NCBI GenBank assembly: GCA_050084515.1
Contig: CM114273.1
Span: forward strand, 40,734,001-40,798,000
Direction: 5' to 3'
DNA: 64,000 nucleotides
DNA from: Blasia pusilla
Lineage: Eukaryota > Marchantiophyta > Marchantiopsida > Blasiales
Shown here: positions 57,161 to 64,000 of the stretch, piece after piece
Numbering within the stretch: the first letter of the stretch is position 1
Layout: the number at the start of each line of letters is the position of its first letter
Made by a program: the position numbers and the translations under genes
Notes under the pieces: generated by a model
What the model was told of the DNA's origin: nothing
The model's input: only the letters and a program-made list of their open reading frames with translations
The model's database searches: none

Positions 57161-58019
57161 TAGCCGAGTCAAATTTGAGTGAAATGAAAACGTAAGGACA
57201 CTTAGGACCAAGGTTGTCCAATGGAATGAACGATTTTGAAAATTGTGTTTAAAGGTAGTTTTGGGTTGAGGAACATTTGTATTCATACAAAGTGTCAAAA
57301 CTTGGACTTTGATAGATACTCGTATTGACTTGTGGAAACCATCCCTTTTGACAAACTTTGTTGATAGTTCCTTGGGGTTTCAAATTTTTTTGGTATTACA
57401 TCATAGAAAGATGCTAGTGCCATAAGACAGCCAAAACCCTCACTACATACTACATACATCAATTGAGCTTGATCCTTGTGCAAAAGTTGCCAAGAAAATG
57501 AAGTCCATCCACAAGTCCATACACCATGGTTTAGTTCAATATTCATACATAACAAAGGTTGGTAGCTCTTCTTAAAAGAATTAAATCCTCACTACATACT
57601 ACTAACCTTGTATAAGATCCATTCAAAAAAGCAACAACTTAGTCTAGACTAAACCAATCCATAATTCCACACAATCACATATTCATTCCACAACTCAATG
57701 AAATCAAACATTAAATCAACACAAATGGATTAGAGAAGCCCACAAGGAGAAACACCAAATCTCAACAAGAGAGTAATCCTTAGATGAGAATAAGTTTAGA
57801 ATAGGATCCTCAAAAATTCATCCGCTATATCCAAATTACTTTGACTAGTTATGTCTGCGTACCAATAACTAATATCTAAAAATCTAATAAATGGACTAAA
57901 TGCTTGATATTCTAAATATACTTAAAGTATATTTAAAATATCGAGCATTTAATCCCTCATAATATTTAGAATATCGAACATTTAATCCATCTACAACAAT
58001 TTTTTTGAGATATAACAAA
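57161..58019. other. AT-rich DNA without recognisable genes
   Basis: Near-repeats of atttaaaatatcgagcatttaatcc at about 57936 and atttagaatatcgaacatttaatcc at 57965 form a short tandem duplication. No coding signal. Confidence 0.5.
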
Positions 58020-58400
58020 TATATAAGCACCCTTCCAAGTGTCAACCAGGAAGTTCTTTACAATGCTATCTATTTCATATGAATGGGATCCCCAATGCAC
58101 ATTATTTACTTAGCTTTGCAGCTGCTTTGGGTACCAATTCTAGGCTGCTGAATGTGTTGATCAATTATGGTGTTACCAGCTTGGCAATCTCGGCATACGT
58201 CGTTGCTCGGTGTGTTATGCATTTTGAGTAAGAAACCAAGTGGTGATTCACGATTTCATTCCCATCATCACACAAGATTCCTATCCTCCATGAGAGAGAA
58301 GACAAATTTCCACGGCTGACACGCATATCTTGCAAGATGACCACCACTACTACAAAGAGTGGGAGATCCAAAGGATGTAGGTGGTTGCCATGCAAGGAGT
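58020..58400 (-). mobile_element. LINE 3' fragment, second locus
   Basis: On the minus strand the zinc-finger block (ILCDDGNEIVNHHLVSYSKC, with one Cys lost) and the following HRATTYAEIAKLVTP / AAAKL segments match the LINE at 1-2.2 kb. It is a separate, older, truncated copy. Confidence 0.65.
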
Positions 58401-59061
58401 AGCAAAGAGGTGAAGTCTAGTCAAGTTGGTCGTCTTCTACATGGTGTTTTAATGTCAATCCTAGGTCGTGATCTTCATGGGCTGTGGTAACACTTGTGGT
58501 TTCTGTTGTCGTCGTGGAACTGGGGGACGAGGAAAGCCATTGTTTGCAAAAGCTGTAATCTTAGCAATGGGGTTTCGCGGAGCTGAGACGATGAGTAACT
58601 TACAATACAACCTATCTAAAAACTGCGCTTGATTGTTGGCACATATTTAAGAAGCAAGCAAGCACCAGAGCATTATTCTCTGCATGGTAATTTTAAGACA
58701 TATTTTTGGCAGAAAGACAAATCAGAAAAGAATCAGCCCTTCTGACAGATTCCCCTGCATTTCAATAAAATCCAACTGATGTTCTTCCGAGTCTTATTGA
58801 CTGCTCGAGTCTCCAGGGAAAATCAATCAGTTTGGTCAATCATTCGTCCAAGAAAGAACATGCGATGTTAAAACTTGCCTGGCGGAAAGAAATTTGGAGG
58901 CAATTGTCTGCAAAAGCCCTCAGGATATGCGCAATAGGGTAAAAACCTTTCATTTCATAGCTGCCGAATTTGTACAAGATGATGAACAAATAAACCTGTC
59001 TGTACAAAATGGTGAACAAACAAACCTGTAAGTACCGCCACTCTTCTCGTTCATGAGGATG
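58401..59061 (-). other. Probable 3' UTR and flank of the tail-anchored protein gene
   Basis: Between the LINE fragment and the stop at 59062. A 30-bp tandem duplication (gtacaagatgatgaacaaat...) spans 58971-59030. No exact AATAAA on the gene strand was spotted. Confidence 0.45.
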
Positions 59062-62000
59062 TCAAGTTGGAATAAGAGAACCTTTCATTGGTTCACTAAC
59101 TCTGCTGTACAACGTAACTACACCTATTGCTAACAGGAACAGCTGAACCAAGGTCTGTAAGCCATACCTCAACACTTTCTCTTGACATTTCAAAACCTTC
59201 TGAATATTTTGGGTCACATCACAAACCATCTCTAGCTGTTCTACTTGCTTATCAAGAGTTACTACCCTTACTTCAGCTACTGATCTCAACTTCTCTGCCT
59301 CCTTCAGTTGATCAACCAGAAGATGCTTTTGCTGTTCAACAATCTCCCCGACGACTTCCCCTTCCTTCTCTCTGATGGACACCGTCGCTGAAACGGCTTG
59401 GCTCAAATTCATCAGCTGTGCCTCGAACTTCCGTCTCTCTTCTAATTCTTTGTCTAGTTTCCACTCAAGATCAGCTCTGAGACTCAGCTGCTCATTCAGT
59501 TCTTTGACTAGAAGGCTAACCTGAGTCTCCAGATGTTCTAGCTTGGCTGATTGATCGTTACAGAGGCTACGATGGTGCTCTGCCCAGTGCTCCATAGATG
59601 AGCGACTTTGCCCTTCATTTAGTAGAGTCTGTTGCATCTCATTGATGCTGTGTTTAAGATCACTAATTTCATTCGAAAAACACCCAACCTGCTCGCCCAG
59701 TTGTTCTGTTGTTCCTGAGAGATGTTCTAGGAGCTGATCACTTTTCCCATTGTGTTGCCGCTCCATCTCATGCTCTACTTGTTTCTTGAGGCGGCTCAGC
59801 TGGGAGCTCAATTGCATGATTTGGCTTTCTGTTTTCAGCTTGCACATCTTGTGTTCATCTGCATCATCCCTTCTGTGATCCTGGGCTTGTAAACGCTCTG
59901 CGCAGCAAAAGCCACGAATGTCAGTCAGCTCATATCAACAACATGGAGGCGGGCGTAGTACCGCTTTGTCCCTCAGTTCATGATGAAAGCAAACTCACAA
60001 ACATATGGGAGTGAACAACAGTTCGACAACAGCAAAGAGACGAAATGTGTGAATCTTCACAGAGAGGAAGGATTCTCTTGCTTCTTGGCCCTAATCAAAG
60101 CAGATATACTGTTGCTCAGATCAACAACATGGAGATGGGCATAGTAACACTTTGTCCCTCAGAACATGATGAAAGTGAACTCACAAACATATGAGAGTGG
60201 ACAACAGTTCGACAACATCAAAGAGACAAAATGTGATGTTTCACAGAGAGGAAGGGTTCTGTTGCTTCTTGACCCTAATCAAAGCAGATACTGTTGCTCA
60301 GATGCCACAGCTGCATGCAGCATGTGACGGTAAAATGATGGGTTTTCAAACACAGCGCATCGAAATCTTGTCATACCGGCTTCTGGAGCAATCTGCAGCC
60401 CAGTGGCAAGCTCTGCCTGTTCTGCATCATCGTGTTGCATCTGTGGATGAGCAAATTGAGGACCCAGGAATGGACTGGCATTGATTTCTTCCTTCATAGT
60501 CTCTTCTTCCTTGCAACTGTCAGATTTCTCCACAGTCCTGCCTGTCTCGTTGCATTTGTCACTCTGGTCGTCCTCAACAATCGCTTCTCCAATCAGCTTC
60601 CAGTTCCCATGGCAGTTCTCTCCATCTCCAAGCCCCTCCAGATCGCCAACTCCATTCCTCCCGCGCAGGGCTTCTTCCCCACCACCTGTTTCTGAACCTT
60701 CTCCATTCGTCGAGAAGCTACGATGCTGGTCTGTGCATCTTTCATCCTTGTCAATTTCTCGCCCTCTGTTGGAAGTCGCCCCATCGGTGGCTTCCTCTGC
60801 TGCAACCTCCTCCTCTTTCAAGCAGCAAGAAACTCCAGCTTCTGGGCAACTCTCCTCGGATTTCCTCCCCACCTCGTTCAGCCCATGCGCGGAGCTCAAC
60901 ACTTCATCCTCGGTTACATCAGAGCAGCTGCTTTGGGTCTCCGTCTCCTTCTCCTTCTCCACCAATTCGCTTTCCAAGTCGTGTTTCCTGACGATGGGCC
61001 CCTCGAATTCGAACTTCTCTTCCTCGTCCGTTGCCGCCGGCGCCATTCCGCTGCGCTCACCAGTGCCTTCGGCCGAGAGCGCTGCCTTGAAATCCAGGCG
61101 CTTGGCAGCTGAAGGAGGGGATGGGGCTTTGTGGAGCTTTTCCCCATCGTTGTGATCAGATGACAGCCCGGATGATGCAGAGGAGCCTGTCGACCCCGTT
61201 CTAGGAGGGCCTGCGGATGGAGATTCTTCCAAGGCGTCAGAGAGAGGTGATGGGCTCGCGATAGGGTGTTTGGATGCAGTTGTGGTGCGAGCGGATGCTC
61301 CTCTGTTTACTTCGGCGTCCAGAGTGTATTGAGAAAAGCGGGCCACGGATTCCAACAGCATCTGCTTCTCCTGAGCTTCGCTCTCCAGCCTCTCTTTCTG
61401 CTCGTGCAGACGCTCGAGCTCCGCTTCGAAAGAGCTGTTTTTGTGGCGCTTGCGATTTGAGCCTTCCTTTTCCTCGAATTCAGCGGGCTCTTTGTTCCTG
61501 CCGGCAGTCGATGAGTGGTCCCTGAGGGAAGGAAGATGGTGAGAATGATCTGGTGCGGCCGCTCCATTGTGGGAGCTCCTTGAAACGCTTCTGGTTCCCC
61601 TGCTGCTGGTAATTCCGTGGTACACACGATGTTTCTGATGCCGCATAGTGATCTGCTGCTTCAGGTGATCAGATGAGGGCTCCTTCAAATCCTCCATGAG
61701 ACGACCCAGGCGTCCCAGGTCCTCAGAAAGCGATCGCATCTCCTTCTGCACTGCCACACTCTGCTGCAAAGACTCCTCCATCTCCGCGGCCTGCAGGGAT
61801 TGTTCCTCCTCCGCAATCTGCTCGCACAAAAAATGATGCTGGCCTAACAACCTCTCCAATTCCCTTCTCTTGTGCTCCAGTGTAGCCTTCGCCTCCTCCA
61901 TGACGCCCTCCGTTCCTGCATGGTCTCGTTTCAGCCTCACCAGTTGCTCCTGAATCTCCCCCGATCTCTCACTATGGTGAGGCTTCCTTTCCGTCTTCTT

Positions 62001-62348
62001 ACTGTCTCCGTTTACTCTCTCCTCCCCACTGTGCGTCTCCTCAGGCTTCTCTGAGTTGATCAGGGCTCTGCTTAGGTCTGCAATCTTCTGCACACGTTGA
62101 GAGTCCCGCTTCTTGAGCTTCTCTAAACCCACGGACCGATCATGAATCTCCAATTCCACCGCTTCTATCACCTTCAGGATCTTCTTCGCCTCCTGCTCCA
62201 GATGCGACAATTCCCGGCACCGCTCGTTTCTCACCCACCGCGACGATGCCGACAGCGATCCCGTCCCCGCACTCCACGACCTTCCCCGAGGGAGGCCCGA
62301 TTGCGCCATCGACTGCTTAATGATCAACAATCGGCCTAATCGCTGCAA
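59062..62348 (-). CDS. Tail-anchored coiled-coil protein, 935 aa
   Basis: Two exons, 62348-60377 and 59897-59062, join with GT-AG ends (AAGCCG|GTATGA and GCTGCGCAG|AG) in phase 1. Residues about 30-70 and 110-225 are coiled coil with long Glu/Lys/Gln heptads (LEQEAKKILKVIEAVELEI); 300-350 is a further short coil; 350-650 is acidic, Ser- and Glu-rich and probably disordered. Exon 2 is almost all coiled coil (about 665-900), then a hydrophobic helix GLQTLVQLFLLAIGVVTLY (903-921) and a 14-residue tail. One C-terminal membrane segment without a signal peptide implies tail anchoring (ER, nuclear envelope or organelle outer membrane), with the coils in the cytosol. The layout recalls plant tail-anchored nuclear-envelope coiled-coil proteins such as WIT, but I see no specific match, so no name is given. 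A second Met at residue 14 is an alternative start. Confidence 0.8.
59935..60302. repeat. 182-186-bp tandem duplication inside the intron
   Basis: Copies at 59935-60120 and 60121-60302 both start tcaacaacatggag and end ctgttgctcaga, at about 88 percent identity over their length, including atgatgaaag(c/t)(a/g)aactcac and acaacagttcgacaac. They fill most of the 479-bp intron between the gene's two exons. Confidence 0.92.
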
Positions 62349-62637
62349 TCTCTGGCATGTCTCACCCCCACCCGACCCGAGAATCGTGCAATCGAGATTA
62401 CCTATGCCGTCGCTTGCAGTCCCCCGTCGTTCGTTTCCACCAATTGCAAAGCCCTACGCCTCAATACCTCGCCCCAGAAATTCCTCCACCATACCCGCCC
62501 CCAAAACCTCCACATAGCCTCCCTTCCGCAGCTCCCGCACGAATGACCGCCACCTCCTCCCCCTCCATCACCCCACCTCCTTCATCTCACCCTCCAGCAG
62601 TCACCTCTTCGCACATCCCATGCCTTTCCTTCCCAAT

Positions 62638-62677
<40 letters not shown>

Positions 62678-62904
62678 GCGCACACACACACACACACACA
62701 CAGGGACTCTCTTGGATCACAGTGGATGTAGTGGTCGCCTCGTTCATTCAATCATTCGTTCTCCATTCTTGCGCTCCAACTGTCTGCGTCCGCGTTTGCA
62801 TTCGCGGATGTGAGTCTATAATCTTCCGCCTTTCAAGGCCTTCTATAGCCAAGAAGAGCACGACCCATCACAGAGCACAGTCGACCTTTGGCACTGTCCC
62901 ACAC

Positions 62905-62941
<37 letters not shown>

Positions 62942-63260
62942 ATCAGGTTAAGGAGGAGAAGGACAAGAGAGGAAAGGAGATACCCCACATCGCGCGCCGA
63001 CAAAACACAGTCAATCACATCCACTTCAATTCCTCAATCCTCGCTCATCTGAGAAGCCTCTCGCTCTCTCTCTCTCTCTCTCTTTTTCTCTCTCTCTCTC
63101 TGTCTCTCGCGTTCAATCGCTCGCCACAACGAAATCGCGAAGCCCCCGCGATCCGCGAGTTCGCACAACTGTTATTCATTCACCGGAATAAGAATAATAA
63201 CAGTTTTTATTATTACTTTACTCTTTTATTTATTTATTTATTTGGTTATTGATGTTGGTG
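62349..63260 (-). promoter_or_regulatory. GA/CT-rich leader of the tail-anchored protein gene
   Basis: Upstream of the ATG lie (CT)n at 62640-62674 followed by (CA)n at 62681-62700, (AG)n at 62908-62937, (CT)n at 63061-63105 and an ATTT run near 63227-63243. GA/CT repeats in plant promoters and leaders are known binding sites of BPC (GAGA-binding) factors, so they may be regulatory here. The plus-strand frame at 62620-63252 is built from these repeats and is not a gene. Confidence 0.5.
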
Positions 63261-64000
63261 TGAGTGACTATTATTCCGGAGGAGTTATCTGGAGTTTAAT
63301 TGCAGTTTCCATCACTCGTTTTTATCGAAGTGCATCTTTTTCTTAATTGCAGACTTTCTTTCCGCAGTTTTCGTCCATTCCTTTCCGACAGAACTCAACG
63401 CTACAGTTACTTTGACCGTCATTAAAAGTTTAAATTATTGGCTCCAGGCCGTCCGATGGAAATCTGACGGATGAAACGTCTCCTTTAACGAAACGACTAT
63501 ATATGGCGGGGGGGTGCTTAAGCAGCCCCGCAGTTGGAGACCGTTCCTTGGACTACACGCCGTCGGATCATAATCGACGGTCCGGAAGCTACTTGAGGCC
63601 CCTTTCGTCTTCGGATTGTGGTATCTAGACACTGCGCTTTGGGATTCTCGGCAGTAGACGGAGTAAGGAGGAGCTTAAAGAGATCTCGGATCGGACCGTC
63701 AGATTGGAGATCGGACGTCCTAAACTTGAGTTGATTATTCCGTCCGTCGTGGGCTGTCACTGACGTTAGCGGTGGAATCCTTCTTCCCCTCTTGTCTCCG
63801 TCCGTTAGACGGTGGCGCCCCTTGCCGTAAAGTAAACCGTAGCTGTCATCTCCTGTCATCCATTTTCGCTCTGCCGTAGGTCAGCCAGTGAGATAGCACC
63901 ACCTAGGCCGCCACGTGGTGGATTTCCGGATATTTATCATAGACTATTCTCGTGCGGGGTATCGACACCCAAGATCGCGACACCTATCCACCGGGCTATC
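63261..64000. other. Right edge, no gene assigned
   Basis: GC-balanced DNA with repeated cggaccgtc / gacggtccg and gatcggacg motifs (63540-63720). A 113-codon minus-strand frame (63518-63859) is rich in Arg and Gly with no recognisable domain. The trace cgtttttatcgaagtgcatcttt at 63318 matches the dispersed module near 43.16 kb. Confidence 0.4.

Noticed and set aside
60481-61155. 224-codon plus-strand frame within the tail-anchored gene
   Set aside because: Antisense to exon 1, whose minus-strand frame is far longer and has coiled-coil structure.
62620-63252. 210-codon plus-strand frame with Ser-Leu and Arg-Glu repeats
   Set aside because: Built from CT, CA and GA microsatellites upstream of the tail-anchored gene.
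63518-63859. 113-codon minus-strand frame at the right edge
   Set aside because: Arg/Gly-rich, without domain or splice support; its DNA is made of repeated cggaccgtc-type motifs.

Overview
The window reads as nuclear DNA of a land plant, most likely a bryophyte (a liverwort such as Marchantia is my best guess, at modest confidence). The reasons are plant-type genes with GT-AG introns, long purine/pyrimidine-rich leaders, many CCGT/GGAC-type microsatellites, and a transposon load typical of plants: Ty1/copia, solo LTRs, CACTA, Helitrons, a tRNA-derived SINE and a LINE. I see no bacterial, organellar or viral gene set.

The layout is a mosaic. GC-balanced gene islands (about 2.3-3.3, 15.0-24.8, 42.4-50.9 and 58.4-64.0 kb) alternate with AT-rich, transposon-filled DNA that has no host gene I can recognise. 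All four host genes lie on the minus strand: (1) the first exon of a thioredoxin-like gene of the chloroplast WCRKC type at 2.4-2.7 kb, whose remaining exons lie beyond the left edge behind an intron that holds a LINE; (2) a complete two-exon leucine-rich-repeat receptor-like kinase of the IMK2/IMK3 type at 19.9-23.0 kb, with an HGN in place of the catalytic HRD; (3) an eight-exon coiled-coil protein gene at 46.4-49.8 kb, for which every splice phase could be closed (452 aa); (4) a two-exon coiled-coil gene at 59.1-62.3 kb ending in a single C-terminal membrane segment (935 aa, tail-anchored).

Region by region: 0-2.2 kb LINE 3' end with an array of tail modules; 3.3-7.1 kb AT-rich; 7.2-8.3 kb decayed PIF1/Helitron-type helicase; 9.0-12.6 kb decayed Ty1/copia element split by a solo LTR; 12.6-15.0 kb Helitron-like debris; 15.0-24.8 kb kinase gene island; 24.8-29.4 kb AT-rich with a 44-bp minisatellite; 29.5-30.3 kb orphan GC-rich patch, then a threefold 205-bp repeat; 31.5-32.0 kb SINE; 34.0-34.9 kb non-autonomous CACTA element; 35-42 kb AT-rich with solo LTR and Helitrons; 42.0-46.4 kb GC-rich flank with a hairpin-bearing dispersed repeat; 46.4-50.9 kb coiled-coil gene and leader; 51-56 kb a cluster of LTRs, a CACTA transposase relic and a retropepsin relic; 56-58.4 kb AT-rich with a Helitron and a second LINE relic; 58.4-64 kb tail-anchored gene and its GA/CT-rich leader.

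The host genes show no operon-like or pathway link. The strongest unexplained structure is the solo-LTR family. Its copies share two stem-loops around a TATA box, and at two places an LTR tail abuts the head of the next LTR within a few bases. I do not see a convincing new biochemical system, only several transposon structures worth testing.
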